Source: Nitrosomonas aestuarii
Lineage (GTDB): Bacteria > Pseudomonadota > Gammaproteobacteria > Burkholderiales > Nitrosomonadaceae
Reading direction: 5' to 3'
DNA: 64,000 nucleotides
Assembly (NCBI RefSeq): GCF_003046585.1
Contig: NZ_QAAE01000012.1
Coordinates: 1-64,000 of the forward strand
Shown: piece after piece, positions 46,387 through 55,631 of the stretch
Layout: each line of letters begins with the position of its first letter
Position numbering within the stretch: position 1 is the first letter of the stretch
Made by a program: the position numbers and the translations under genes
The notes under the pieces: generated by a model
Database searches by the model: none
Told to the model about the DNA's origin: nothing
The model's input: only the letters and a program-made list of their open reading frames with translations

Positions 46387-47310
46387 ATGTCAATGGCTGA
46401 TCGTGATGGCGTTATTTGGTATGACGGCGAAATGGTTCCCTGGCGGGATGCCAATACGCATGTGCTGACCCATACGCTTCATTATGGAATGGGGGTATTT
46501 GAAGGGGTGCGTGCCTACGAGACTGCGCAAGGACCGGCGATCTTTCGGCTACAAGAACATACAGACCGGCTTTTCAATTCGGCGCATGTCTTTATGATGA
46601 AGATGCCGTACGACAAAGCAACTTTATTGCAGGCGCAATGTGAAGTCGTCAAGCAGAACAATCTGGCTTCCGGTTATATTCGTCCGATTGTTTTTTTTGG
46701 TTCTGAAGCCATGGGGCTTTCGGCGACGACGCTGTCTGTACATGTCGCAGTGGCTGCGTGGTCATGGGGTACTTATCTGGGCGCTGATAGTCTGGAAAAC
46801 GGTATTCGTGTCAAAACATCTTCATTTACGCGACATCATGTCAACATTAATATGTGCCGTGCGAAATCGGTAGCCACCTATGCCAATTCAATACTCGCCC
46901 ATCAGGAAGTGGCACAGAATGGCTATAACGAAGCACTGCTGCTGGATGTGGAGGGCTATGTCGCAGAGGGACCCGGGGAAAATATATTTATTGTTAAAAA
47001 TGGAAAAATTTTTACGCCAGACCTGACCTCCTGCCTGGAAGGCATTACCCGTGCCTCGGTCATTGAACTGGCAACGGAATTAGGTATTCCTGTAATTGAA
47101 AAGCGTATTACGCGAGATGAAGTTTATTGTGCGGATGAAGCATTTTTTACCGGCACTGCAGCTGAAGTCACACCCGTTCGGGAACTTGATAACCGATTGA
47201 TCGGCAGCGGTAAACGCGGGCCGATTACCACCCAGCTGCAAATGTTGTTCTTCGATTGCGTAAAGGGCAAGAATAATAACCATAGTGATTGGCTTACTTA
47301 TGTAAAATAA
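46387..47310 (+). CDS. ilvE: Branched-chain amino acid aminotransferase
   Basis: Transfers the amino group in the last step of leucine, isoleucine and valine synthesis, using PLP. The 307-residue length is normal. DGVIWYDGEMVPWRDAN and HTLHYGMGVFEGVRAYET are the N-terminal pattern; the PLP Lys is probably in MCRAKSVATYANSILAHQEV; and EGYVAEGPGENIFIVKNG with FFTGTAAEVTPV complete the active site. GGGAG lies about 8 nt before the ATG at 46387. A small zinc-finger gene follows 21 bp after the stop. No other ilv genes are in the window. Confidence 0.95.
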   Translation: MSMADRDGVIWYDGEMVPWRDANTHVLTHTLHYGMGVFEGVRAYETAQGPAIFRLQEHTDRLFNSAHVFMMKMPYDKATLLQAQCEVVKQNNLASGYIRPIVFFGSEAMGLSATTLSVHVAVAAWSWGTYLGADSLENGIRVKTSSFTRHHVNINMCRAKSVATYANSILAHQEVAQNGYNEALLLDVEGYVAEGPGENIFIVKNGKIFTPDLTSCLEGITRASVIELATELGIPVIEKRITRDEVYCADEAFFTGTAAEVTPVRELDNRLIGSGKRGPITTQLQMLFFDCVKGKNNNHSDWLTYVK

Positions 47311-47331
47311 GCCGTATTGGAGCGTACTGTT

Positions 47332-47535
47332 ATGAATCAACAAACTGATAGTAAAGAAAGAGAAATTGAAATTACAACTGACGATTTGCCACTGCATTGT
47401 CCAACACCTGCAATGAAACTCTGGAATACGCATCCGCGGGTTTATCTGCCAATAGAAAAAACAGGTGAGGCCTTGTGTCCTTATTGTGGCACACATTATA
47501 CCCTCAAGGGCGGTGCGCTTGCCGGGCATCACTAG
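47332..47535 (+). CDS. CHCC-type zinc-finger protein
   Basis: A 67-residue protein with two cysteine groups: LHCP in the middle and LCPYCGTHY with a terminal GHH, matching the zinc-finger CHCC family (COG4391-like), related to the mitochondrial complex I NDUFS6 fold. It starts at ATG 47332 with TTGGAG upstream and follows ilvE by 21 bp. In several proteobacteria the same small gene lies beside ilvE. Its role is unknown. Confidence 0.85.
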   Translation: MNQQTDSKEREIEITTDDLPLHCPTPAMKLWNTHPRVYLPIEKTGEALCPYCGTHYTLKGGALAGHH

Positions 47536-47575
47536 TTCAACATTGTTAACCCATTGATCAGTTGGACTTATTAAT

Positions 47576-48967
47576 ATGAATGATGATCTGATACAATCTG
47601 TGCCACATGAAATTTTCAAAGCCTACGATATTCGTGGCATCGTCGATAAGACTTTGACAATCGCGCATGTTGAAAAAATCGGGCACGCCATCGGTTCTGA
47701 AGCGCGCACACGACAATTGACATCCATTGCCGTGGGGCGTGATGGCCGACTTTCTGGAGTGTCACTTTCAGAAGCGCTTACGAAAGGTATACTGAAGAGC
47801 GGTATCAATGTTGTCGATGTCGGTATGGTGGCTACACCCATGCTTTATTTTGCAGCGCATGAGTTGTGTGGTTATTCCGGCGTGATGGTGACCGGTAGTC
47901 ATAATCCACCGGAATACAACGGTTTTAAAATTGTGCTGGGTGGCGAGACATTGGCGGCGGAGACCATACAGGCGCTGCGGCTGCGCATTGAAAATAACGA
48001 TTTGAAGCAGGGTGACGGTCATTATTCCAGACATGACATCCAGGAAACTTATCTTAAGCGTATCGTTGATGATGTCAAACTTGATCGCCCAATGAACATT
48101 GTGGTTGATTGCGGAAACGGGGTCGCCGGCGCATTTGCTCCCACACTTTATCGCATGCTGGGTTGTGAAGTAATTGAATTGTTTTGTGATGTTGACGGTA
48201 CATTCCCCAATCACCACCCCGATCCATCGGTACCGGATAATCTGCGTGATGTAATCCATGCACTGGCTACGACAGATGCTGAAATCGGGCTTGCTTTTGA
48301 CGGCGACGGTGACAGACTTGGTATTGTTACCAAAGCGGGAAATATTATTTATCCGGATCGTCAGTTGATGTTATTTGCAGCCGATGTGTTGTCAAGAAAC
48401 CCTGGTGGTCAGATTATTTTTGATGTGAAATGCACGCGTAATCTGGCACCTTGGATCAAGCAGCATAACGGTGTGCCCATCATGTGGAAAACCGGACATT
48501 CTTTTATTAAAGCAAAATTAAGAGAAACAAATGCATTACTGGCGGGTGAGATGAGTGGGCACTTCTTTATCAAAGAGCGGTGGTATGGTTTTGATGATGG
48601 CTTGTACGCGGGCGCGCGTCTGCTCGAGTTGCTCAGCCATGCCGAAAATATTGACGCAATACTGCACGATCTTCCAGATTCGATCAATACGCCTGAATTG
48701 CAAATCAAGGTCGAAGAAGGCGAAAACCATGTATTAATTGCCGCGCTACAGCAAAATGCCAGTTTTGATGATGCGCAGCAGATCATTACCATTGATGGAC
48801 TACGGGTTGAATATGAGGACGGATTTGGTCTGGCACGGGCATCAAATACTACGCCCGTCGTCGTGCTGCGCTTTGAAGCAGAAAATGAACTCGCGCTCAA
48901 GCGAATCCAGCAGGATTTTCGTGACAATATTCAACGAATAAAACCGGACATGGTTTTACCCTTTTAG
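47576..48967 (+). CDS. algC: Phosphomannomutase / phosphoglucomutase
   Basis: Interconverts hexose 1- and 6-phosphates, supplying GDP-mannose and UDP-glucose for polysaccharides. The 463-residue protein has all the family elements: IFKAYDIRGIVDKTL, the phosphoserine loop VMVTGSHNPPEYNGFK (Ser in TGSHN), the Mg loop LAFDGDGDRLGIV with three Asp, and the sugar loop LAGEMSGHFFIKERW. The C-terminal domain has the phosphate-binding RASNTTPVVVLRFEA. The symbol algC is used for the bifunctional type, manB/pgm being alternatives. It follows the zinc-finger gene closely. Confidence 0.92.
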   Translation: MNDDLIQSVPHEIFKAYDIRGIVDKTLTIAHVEKIGHAIGSEARTRQLTSIAVGRDGRLSGVSLSEALTKGILKSGINVVDVGMVATPMLYFAAHELCGYSGVMVTGSHNPPEYNGFKIVLGGETLAAETIQALRLRIENNDLKQGDGHYSRHDIQETYLKRIVDDVKLDRPMNIVVDCGNGVAGAFAPTLYRMLGCEVIELFCDVDGTFPNHHPDPSVPDNLRDVIHALATTDAEIGLAFDGDGDRLGIVTKAGNIIYPDRQLMLFAADVLSRNPGGQIIFDVKCTRNLAPWIKQHNGVPIMWKTGHSFIKAKLRETNALLAGEMSGHFFIKERWYGFDDGLYAGARLLELLSHAENIDAILHDLPDSINTPELQIKVEEGENHVLIAALQQNASFDDAQQIITIDGLRVEYEDGFGLARASNTTPVVVLRFEAENELALKRIQQDFRDNIQRIKPDMVLPF

Positions 48968-48991
48968 CAGATTGTGATTGTTTGAGTATTG

Positions 48992-50611
48992 ATGAAAATT
49001 GCCATTGCACAGAGCAATTTTACCGTCGGTGATATTGACGGTAATGTTGCAAAAATAATCAATGCGACTGAGCAGGCAATAAAAGCCGGCGCTGAATTGA
49101 TTGTTACACCTGAATTGGCCTTGTCGGGCTATCCACCGGCCGATCTGTTGCTGCGCGAGACATTCTATGTGGCCTGTGCCGAAGCCTTAAGTGACCTGGT
49201 GCAGAAAATATCCGGAATTACATTGGTTATCGGACACCCGGATTTTCAGGATGGCAAATTATATAATTCAGCTTCGGTCATTCAAGATGGACAGATAATT
49301 GCAAATTATCATAAGCATATTCTGAATAGAGCACCTTTCTTTAATGAGTATTATTACTTTGATAAAGGCACCACATCCTGTCGGTTTGAAGTAGCCGGCG
49401 TAAAATTCGGTATTCTGATTTGTGCGGATTTTTGGCAATCGCGCACAGTGGCTGATGATGTGACATTGATTGACGCTGAGATTGATCATTTGCTGGTACT
49501 GAGCGCTTCTGCTTATCATATAGACAAACAGGTTTCCCGTTACCAGTTAACCCAGCAGTTTATCCAGAAAACAGGCGTCAGTGTGATTCATGCCAATCTG
49601 GTGGGTGGGCAGGATGAATTGGTTTTTGATGGTGCATCTTTTGTCATGGATAGTGAAGGGATATTGACGCATCAGTTTACAGAATTCAGAGAAGAGCTGG
49701 GTGTGGTGGAAACTGAAGATAAAGCGCCAGTAAACGGTTATATTGAACCGCATTTGTCGAGAGAAGCCAGCATTTATCAGGCATTATGCATGGGTGTCAG
49801 GGACTATATTGAAAAGAACAATTTTCCGGGGGTGCTTATTGGTTTGTCGGGCGGTATCGATTCAGCGTTGACATTAGCCATTGCGGTGGATGCGTTGGGT
49901 GCTGATAAAGTACAAACGGTCATGATGCCCACACAATATACATCCGGCATTAGTCTGGAAGATGCCGGCAATATGGCTGAAAAACTTGGTGTTAAGCATA
50001 ATCAAAGCCTGATTAAGCCATTACTGGACCATTTTTTATTGACGCTCGAAAATGACTTCCAGATTCTACCTGAAAGTACCTATATCAGCACCGTACCTGA
50101 AAATCTGCAGGCCCGTATACGGGGTGTTTTGCTAATGGCGCTATCCAATCATACAGGATCAATTGTGCTGACGACGGGAAATAAATCGGAATTAGCCGTC
50201 GGTTACTGCACGTTATACGGTGATATGGTGGGTGGTATTGCAGTCTTGAAAGATATCAGCAAGACCATGGTTTATCAGCTTTGTGAATATCGTAATCAAA
50301 TTACAGAAATAATCCCGAAACGAATTATTGAACGTGATCCCTCAGCTGAGTTACGTTATAACCAGACAGATCAGGACAGTTTGCCGCCTTATGAAGTACT
50401 TGATGCGGTCATGGAGGCTTATGTTGAAAATAATCTCTCGCCTGCGGAAATTATCGAAAAAGGCTTCAACGAAACCGATGTTCAGCGCATTATCCAGCTT
50501 ATCAAACTGAATGAGTATAAGCGTCGTCAGGCGCCGCCCGGTATCCGCATTACGCAATGTGATTTTGGTACGACCTGGCGGCATCCAATTACGAATGGAT
50601 TTGAGCAATGA
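48992..50611 (+). CDS. nadE: Glutamine-dependent NAD+ synthetase
   Basis: Makes NAD+ from deamido-NAD+, ATP and an amide donor. The N-terminal nitrilase-like amidase domain has ELALSGYPPADLL (Glu), a catalytic Lys near NYHKHILN, and Cys in GILICADFW. The C-terminal synthetase has the ATP pyrophosphatase loop IGLSGGIDSALTLAIA and TTGNKSELAVGYCTLYGDM. At 539 residues it is the two-domain glutaminase form. The ATG at 48992 is preceded by an in-frame TTG that adds one residue. It ends the ilvE-to-nadE run. Confidence 0.95.
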   Translation: MKIAIAQSNFTVGDIDGNVAKIINATEQAIKAGAELIVTPELALSGYPPADLLLRETFYVACAEALSDLVQKISGITLVIGHPDFQDGKLYNSASVIQDGQIIANYHKHILNRAPFFNEYYYFDKGTTSCRFEVAGVKFGILICADFWQSRTVADDVTLIDAEIDHLLVLSASAYHIDKQVSRYQLTQQFIQKTGVSVIHANLVGGQDELVFDGASFVMDSEGILTHQFTEFREELGVVETEDKAPVNGYIEPHLSREASIYQALCMGVRDYIEKNNFPGVLIGLSGGIDSALTLAIAVDALGADKVQTVMMPTQYTSGISLEDAGNMAEKLGVKHNQSLIKPLLDHFLLTLENDFQILPESTYISTVPENLQARIRGVLLMALSNHTGSIVLTTGNKSELAVGYCTLYGDMVGGIAVLKDISKTMVYQLCEYRNQITEIIPKRIIERDPSAELRYNQTDQDSLPPYEVLDAVMEAYVENNLSPAEIIEKGFNETDVQRIIQLIKLNEYKRRQAPPGIRITQCDFGTTWRHPITNGFEQ

Positions 50612-50696
50612 TCTTGGCTTTGGCTTGTGGCGAAGTGTGTTATGTTGCTGGTAAGGTCAGCTATATGAGATCAGGCGCCCTCTATGTGTGATCAAA

Positions 50697-51788
50697 CTAT
50701 AATTCATTTTTCTTTGCGGATACAATTTCTTGAAATTTGCTAGAATTCACTAAAGCGGTCACAACACGTTCAGCCTGTTTCTGGCTGCCCTTATCGGTAA
50801 AATGTACTGAGTCGTTAAAATGAATCGGATCACCCGGAATATCGTGTTCGCGTTCAATGAGCAGTGCGCCGGTTTTTTCTGCAACTTCACGGATAATCTG
50901 ATTATATTGCTTAAAACCAGCCAACAGATCATCCGCAGACAGATAAGGCATGTAATAGCGTGCAGATATCATGGCGTCTTCTTGTTGCTCTATTGTCATC
51001 CCATCTCGAAGGTGGATAGAAAAAGTCATCAATGCCACCAAATTAGCACCATTCTTATATGCAACATACACTAGTTTTTCTAAATTTTGACGGAATTCAT
51101 CGCCAATCGATTGTGGGTCCACCTTTAATAGTTCAGTTTCAGAAGGTGCCTGTAACATCAATAGGGTTACATTTTTTTGAACAAGATGCCAGAGTAGAGA
51201 GTAACGCCCAAGCCAGCTTTCCTCTGCAGCCAAATTAGTACGCTCAATACCTGCGGCTTCTGCCAAGGCCCGTGTTTCACTCGATAAATCATTGGTGGCA
51301 TGATAGATTATTACTATATCAGGCTGTAGCGGTACTACCCGCTTTTCCAGATTAATCAGCGATGTGTCCGTTGTATAACCCGGCACCCCAGCATTGATAT
51401 AGTCTACAGATAACCCAGGTATACTGGATTTAAGTCTGTGACTGGTTATATCTGACCAGACCATATCATTATTACTAACTTCAGCACAATATGTTGTCGA
51501 AGCGCCAATAAAACCGATCCGTAACCGATTATCGGGTTTGGGCATTTCAATTTCAGGACCACGAAAACCCATGCTGTTGATACTGATGGATGCTGTTTTC
51601 ATACTCGGTAACGGTGTATATAACCCACTGTGCTTGTCGAAATGGAGATCCGTTACGCCGTGAAAAGTACCGTACTTGATATACTGACGGACCCTGACTA
51701 TTCCTTCAGCAGCTAAAATCAGTGTGAGTATGACAACTAACACTAAAATAAAGCTGAGTACTGTCTTGCTTCTATTGTTCAGTATCAT
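50697..51788 (-). CDS. SGNH/GDSL hydrolase-like membrane protein
   Basis: A 363-residue protein with an N-terminal membrane anchor (SFILVLVVILTLILAAEGIV) and an exported SGNH-type hydrolase domain. GFIGASTTYC near residue 94 carries the candidate Ser, YHATNDLS the Asn block, and DSVHFTDKGSQKQAERV the His. Such enzymes deacetylate or esterify exopolysaccharide or other surface glycans. It is the last gene of a four-gene minus-strand run with DUF5989, SxtJ-like and carbamoyltransferase genes, a combination seen in many Gram-negative genomes, which suggests a shared surface-modification role. Confidence 0.8.
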   Translation of the reverse strand: MILNNRSKTVLSFILVLVVILTLILAAEGIVRVRQYIKYGTFHGVTDLHFDKHSGLYTPLPSMKTASISINSMGFRGPEIEMPKPDNRLRIGFIGASTTYCAEVSNNDMVWSDITSHRLKSSIPGLSVDYINAGVPGYTTDTSLINLEKRVVPLQPDIVIIYHATNDLSSETRALAEAAGIERTNLAAEESWLGRYSLLWHLVQKNVTLLMLQAPSETELLKVDPQSIGDEFRQNLEKLVYVAYKNGANLVALMTFSIHLRDGMTIEQQEDAMISARYYMPYLSADDLLAGFKQYNQIIREVAEKTGALLIEREHDIPGDPIHFNDSVHFTDKGSQKQAERVVTALVNSSKFQEIVSAKKNEL

Positions 51789-51799
51789 CGTCTAGCTGA

Positions 51800-51952
51800 T
51801 TAGAAAAGGGTATAAATAAACGGAGCAACTGCTGAACCCTGGGCAAGAACCAATAACCCACCAAGCAGTACAAGAATTACAAAAATTGGTAGCAGCCAGA
51901 ATTTTTTCCGCTCCTTCATGAATGCCCACAGGTCTTTAATTAGATCTAACAT
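51800..51952 (-). CDS. DUF5989 small membrane protein
   Basis: A 50-residue protein: a short amphipathic start (MLDLIKDLWAFMKERKKFW), one hydrophobic helix, and the conserved end VLAQGSAVAPFIYTLF, which is the DUF5989 signature. Its ATG overlaps the SxtJ-like gene's stop (TGATG), so it is translationally coupled. DUF5989 genes regularly sit with carbamoyltransferases and SxtJ-like proteins. The partner and function are unknown. Confidence 0.92.
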   Translation of the reverse strand: MLDLIKDLWAFMKERKKFWLLPIFVILVLLGGLLVLAQGSAVAPFIYTLF

Positions 51953-52356
51953 CAGAAAAGTTTCTCCATATTTTCATGTTTGGGTGATTTTGATGGAACG
52001 CGGTATGTCCCAACTGTTTGATCCAGCTTGCGCCGCATCGGATCATTAAAGATGCGCATAATCAGGCCAACTGGCAGGAATAGTAGAAAGAAAATCAAAC
52101 CGAGAATGATGCGTGTATTTATCCAGCCGAGCATCTCCGCAAATCGCATCCAGATTTTGTATACTGGACGAAGTGAAGCTGGCGCGATCAGGGCCATAGT
52201 AGTGAGAATGGCGGCTGCAATCAACGGCCATGTTGGCCAGGCAAAACCCCAGATCCACGGAATAAGCAATCCAAAAAAAAGTACCAACATACCAGCAGTA
52301 ACAAATCCGAATTTGCGTAATTCTGCAGGGGTTATTTGATGATTTATTAATGACAT
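51952..52356 (-). CDS. SxtJ-like membrane protein
   Basis: A 134-residue protein with about three membrane helices (FVTAGMLVLFFGLLIPWIW; PLIAAAILTTMALIAP; IILGLIFFLLFLPVGLIMR) and a polar C-terminus. The pattern fits the SxtJ family, named from saxitoxin clusters but widespread next to carbamoyltransferases. The frame could begin at 52416, but MSLINHQITPAELRKFG from ATG 52356 is the family start. It lies between the carbamoyltransferase and DUF5989 genes and is presumably an accessory of the carbamoyltransferase at the inner membrane; the mechanism is unknown. Confidence 0.85.
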   Translation of the reverse strand: MSLINHQITPAELRKFGFVTAGMLVLFFGLLIPWIWGFAWPTWPLIAAAILTTMALIAPASLRPVYKIWMRFAEMLGWINTRIILGLIFFLLFLPVGLIMRIFNDPMRRKLDQTVGTYRVPSKSPKHENMEKLF

Positions 52357-52372
52357 TGTGCTTCCCTCATTT

Positions 52373-54223
52373 TTAATCCAACTCAAATTCGTCCATCCAG
52401 GATTTATCTTTTTCAATTTTTGGTTGATCTGATTTCGCCATTAAAAAATTTTCGATTACAAGGTAATCCATTTCTGTGCGCATAAAGCAACGATAGGCGT
52501 CTTCGGGTGTGCATACAATGGGTTCGCCTCGTACATTAAAAGAAGTATTGACCAAAACACTGCAGCCTGACTGTGCTTTGAATGCTGAAACCAGTTGATA
52601 GTAGCGTGGGTTTGTTTCAGGATGAATAGTTTGAATTCTGGCCGAGTAATCAACATGTGTAATCGCTGGAAGTTCTGAACGCGGGATATTGAGTTTTTCG
52701 ATGCCAAACAACTTTTCTTGTTCTTTAGTCATCGGTGTTCTGATTTCTTCTGTAACAGGTGCCACTAGCAACATGTATGGACTCGGCCGATCATGCTTAA
52801 AATACTTGTTAACATCTTCGATCAATACAGAAGGTGCAAATGGCCTGAAAGATTCGCGGTATTTTATTTTAAGATTCATTTGTGATTGCATTTTGGTCGA
52901 ACGTGGATTACCTATAATTGAACGGCCACCCAGTGCGCGTGGACCAAACTCCATTCGTCCTTGAAACCAGCCTACTACATTATCATTATCAAGTATTTCT
53001 GCTAATTGAGGCATCAGCGCTTTATCTTCGAGTATCTTGTAGACTGCCCCAACTTTGTCGAGACGCGCGTGAATTTCTTCTCGTTCAAAATGCGGGCCAA
53101 GGTATGAGCCTTGCATACTATCTGAACTGTTTAACTTACGCTCGCCGTTATGCAAATCATGCCAGACAGCCAAGGCTGCTCCCAGTGCGCCACCCGCATC
53201 ACCTGCTGCAGGTTGAATCCAGATATCGTCAAATATACCGGCGCGTAACAGCTCACCATTTGCCACACAGTTGAGCGCAACACCGCCCGCAAGACAAAGA
53301 TACTGACAGTCGGTTTCTGCTCTTATAGTTTTAGCCAGGCGAAGCACAACCATTTCAGTTACTTTTTGAATAGAAGCAGCGATATCCATTTCTCTCTGGG
53401 TAATCTCGCTTTCTGATTTACGCGGTGGAGCACCAAAAAGATTATCAAACTTTTTGTTGGTCATGGTGAGACCTGTACAATAATTGAAATAATCCATGTT
53501 CAGACGGAAAGTGCCATCGTCTTTTAGGTCAAGCAGATTATCTAGAATAAGATCGACGTATTTTGGTTCGCCATAAGGTGCCAAGCCCATTAGCTTGTAC
53601 TCACCCGAATTGACCTTGAAGCCGGTGTAATAAGTAAATGCTGAGTAAAGCAGGCCCAGGGAGTGTGGAAAATCAATTTCCCATTTGGCTTCCAGGGTTT
53701 TTCCGTCACCTACCCAGACTGTTGTCGTTGACCATTCACCTACGCCATCCAGGCATAGAACAGCTGCTTTATTGTATGGGCTTGGAAAAAAAGCAGAAGC
53801 TGCATGAGACTGGTGATGCTCCGCAAACAATAATTTGGGAAGTTCTGTAATTTTAACCTTACCGAGTGCGGCTAATTCCCTTTTTAAAGTACTTTTAAGG
53901 TAAAGTTTTTCTTTAAGCCAAATCGGCATGGCTGCAATGAAAGAGCGAATGCCATTGGGTGCGTAGGAAAGATAAGTTTCAATCAAGCGCTCAAATTTGA
54001 CTAGAGGCTTATCATAAAACACAACTTCATCAATGTCGGCCATTGTAATGCCTGCTTCACCAAGACAGTAGCGAATCGCATTTTCAGGAAAGCGTGCATC
54101 ATGTTTCTTTCTTGAGAATCGCTCTTCCTGGGCAGCAGCAATAATATTGCCATCAATTACCAAAGCTGCAGCACTGTCGTGGTAGTAAGCTGACAATCCC
54201 AGAATTTTTGTTGCGTGGCTCAT
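52373..54223 (-). CDS. Carbamoyltransferase (NodU/CmcH family)
   Basis: A 616-residue enzyme that transfers a carbamoyl group from carbamoyl phosphate to a hydroxyl of a sugar or natural product. The N-terminal Kae1-like domain opens ILGLSAYYHDSAAALV and has FAEHHQSHAASAFFPSP, a metal site, and LCLDGVGEWSTTTVW. The C-terminal YrdC-like domain has MEFGPRALGGRSIIGNPRS and LVNTSFNVRGEPIVCTPEDA. Relatives act on Nod factors, cephamycin and surface glycans. It is the first gene of the four-gene minus-strand unit; the acceptor here is unknown. Confidence 0.92.
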   Translation of the reverse strand: MSHATKILGLSAYYHDSAAALVIDGNIIAAAQEERFSRKKHDARFPENAIRYCLGEAGITMADIDEVVFYDKPLVKFERLIETYLSYAPNGIRSFIAAMPIWLKEKLYLKSTLKRELAALGKVKITELPKLLFAEHHQSHAASAFFPSPYNKAAVLCLDGVGEWSTTTVWVGDGKTLEAKWEIDFPHSLGLLYSAFTYYTGFKVNSGEYKLMGLAPYGEPKYVDLILDNLLDLKDDGTFRLNMDYFNYCTGLTMTNKKFDNLFGAPPRKSESEITQREMDIAASIQKVTEMVVLRLAKTIRAETDCQYLCLAGGVALNCVANGELLRAGIFDDIWIQPAAGDAGGALGAALAVWHDLHNGERKLNSSDSMQGSYLGPHFEREEIHARLDKVGAVYKILEDKALMPQLAEILDNDNVVGWFQGRMEFGPRALGGRSIIGNPRSTKMQSQMNLKIKYRESFRPFAPSVLIEDVNKYFKHDRPSPYMLLVAPVTEEIRTPMTKEQEKLFGIEKLNIPRSELPAITHVDYSARIQTIHPETNPRYYQLVSAFKAQSGCSVLVNTSFNVRGEPIVCTPEDAYRCFMRTEMDYLVIENFLMAKSDQPKIEKDKSWMDEFELD

Positions 54224-54659
54224 AACTAAACTCTAATTAAAATTAAGATGTAAAAAGGCCTATAAATAAGTATGAAAGCAATATTCATGCCGTTTGCATT
54301 ATGTCATTACTATTAGGAAGTTAGGCGACATTTATTTTTGTTTTCCAGTAAGTGTAATATATTCCGACACAAAATGTTTTTTATCTTGGAGATTTTGGGA
54401 GTGGCTTGCCTGAGGACTCTGAGCGTATGTATGAATGGGTGAGGTTAGGTTATGTTTGTAAGAAGCTAATAGAAATTCGCCAATGAGGAATTATAAGTGG
54501 GCAGTACTGTCTGTCACTCAATCAATTTGACAAAAAACTGGGACAGTATGTGAAGTCTGATAAAGCTATCAGTAAAATTTCACGTGCCTAGAGAAGAAGC
54601 GTAAAGATGGTTGTTAAAATGAGATTTGAACTATTGCACACGCGGAGTATATCCAGGTT
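54224..54659. other. Intergenic region without recognised features
   Basis: An AT-rich 436-bp gap between the carbamoyltransferase gene and the papain-like gene. No gene, strong hairpin or repeat was recognised; some short reading-frame fragments may be remnants of an older mobile element but I cannot support that. The promoter of the carbamoyltransferase unit should lie at the left end. Confidence 0.35.
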
Positions 54660-55436
54660 CTATGAATCATCATGTGTTTCCTTCCATGAGATAGCGCGGT
54701 AATCAAAGCCATTCTGGATTGTCGGCTTGACAATGTCAAAAAAAGGCGAAATGTCAAAATCGCGTGGTGTAATCAGGCTGTGGTGGCGGATATGATAAAT
54801 TTCCGCATAGCATTCAGCAGATTCTGGATCATTCAGCCACTCACGTTTTATTTCTGGTAATACTGGATACGATACCGACTGAAATGCCTGTGCAATCAGT
54901 GTGGAACAAATTGCGCGGGTGGGGTCTCCGCTACCTAGTGTCAGCAGGCGTCGGCGCAATCGGGTCGGTACGGGTGCTACTGGAAAAAGGTAGCGCGCCA
55001 GATCAAAAACATTCTTTAAGTCATAATGATGACCGATACGGTTGATGACATAGTTCACCACACGTTTCCGGTCCTCTATGTTTAAACCGACTGGACGACA
55101 GATACGTGTATTTAGATGTGCGTAATGTGCCAGCGTCACTGCACGAACGCCCTCTTTCAGATCGGCTTCCACCAATACAAGCGGCATTTGCCAGGATTCC
55201 CGCGCCGGGAGCACGTCACCGCCTATATAGATTGCTGCATGCGACCAGGTTGATTGGGTTAGATATTTGATGGGGACGCTTAAACGCGTGTTCCCGTCGA
55301 CGAGTAAAACATCAGCAGGCTGTAAAGTGGCGTTAAGTAACTCCTGACTAGCCGTGGCAATGTGGGTGGTTTTTTTGAGTGGTGAAGTCAGGTACTGCGC
55401 TATCCAGTTTCCTGCAATTCTAGTCAGCCAGCCCAT
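54660..55436 (-). CDS. YiiX-type permuted papain-like enzyme
   Basis: A 258-residue protein of the circularly permuted NlpC/P60 papain-like group (YiiX/YebB family). The catalytic His lies in the N-terminal half, STWSHAAIYIG, after the lead LQPADVLLVDGNTRLSVPIKYL, and the catalytic Cys in the C-terminal half, AICSTLIAQAFQSV, the reversed order that marks permutation. Members are thought to act on lipids, thioesters or peptides rather than cell-wall peptides. No clear signal peptide is present. It is the last gene of the oxidative cluster in the leftward direction, 195 bp after the GST-like gene. Confidence 0.82.
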   Translation of the reverse strand: MGWLTRIAGNWIAQYLTSPLKKTTHIATASQELLNATLQPADVLLVDGNTRLSVPIKYLTQSTWSHAAIYIGGDVLPARESWQMPLVLVEADLKEGVRAVTLAHYAHLNTRICRPVGLNIEDRKRVVNYVINRIGHHYDLKNVFDLARYLFPVAPVPTRLRRRLLTLGSGDPTRAICSTLIAQAFQSVSYPVLPEIKREWLNDPESAECYAEIYHIRHHSLITPRDFDISPFFDIVKPTIQNGFDYRAISWKETHDDS

Positions 55437-55631
55437 GAAAACCGGATACCCTGTTTAAAGTAAATGATAAATGCATCAGACAGATTTTCGTTCTTTCATT
55501 ATGCATGTAGAGTTATTGAATAATAAAGAAACGAGCATGTAACTTTTCTGAGTATAAATGAATAGCTTCGTTTGGTGCATTGACAGGAAGTTCAATGCAT
55601 ATGCAACTGCTGCGATCGAAGTTACAGTCAT

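Noticed and set aside
54224..54659. Possible transposase remnant
   Set aside because: Short open fragments exist but no DDE or HUH motif or terminal repeat could be seen.
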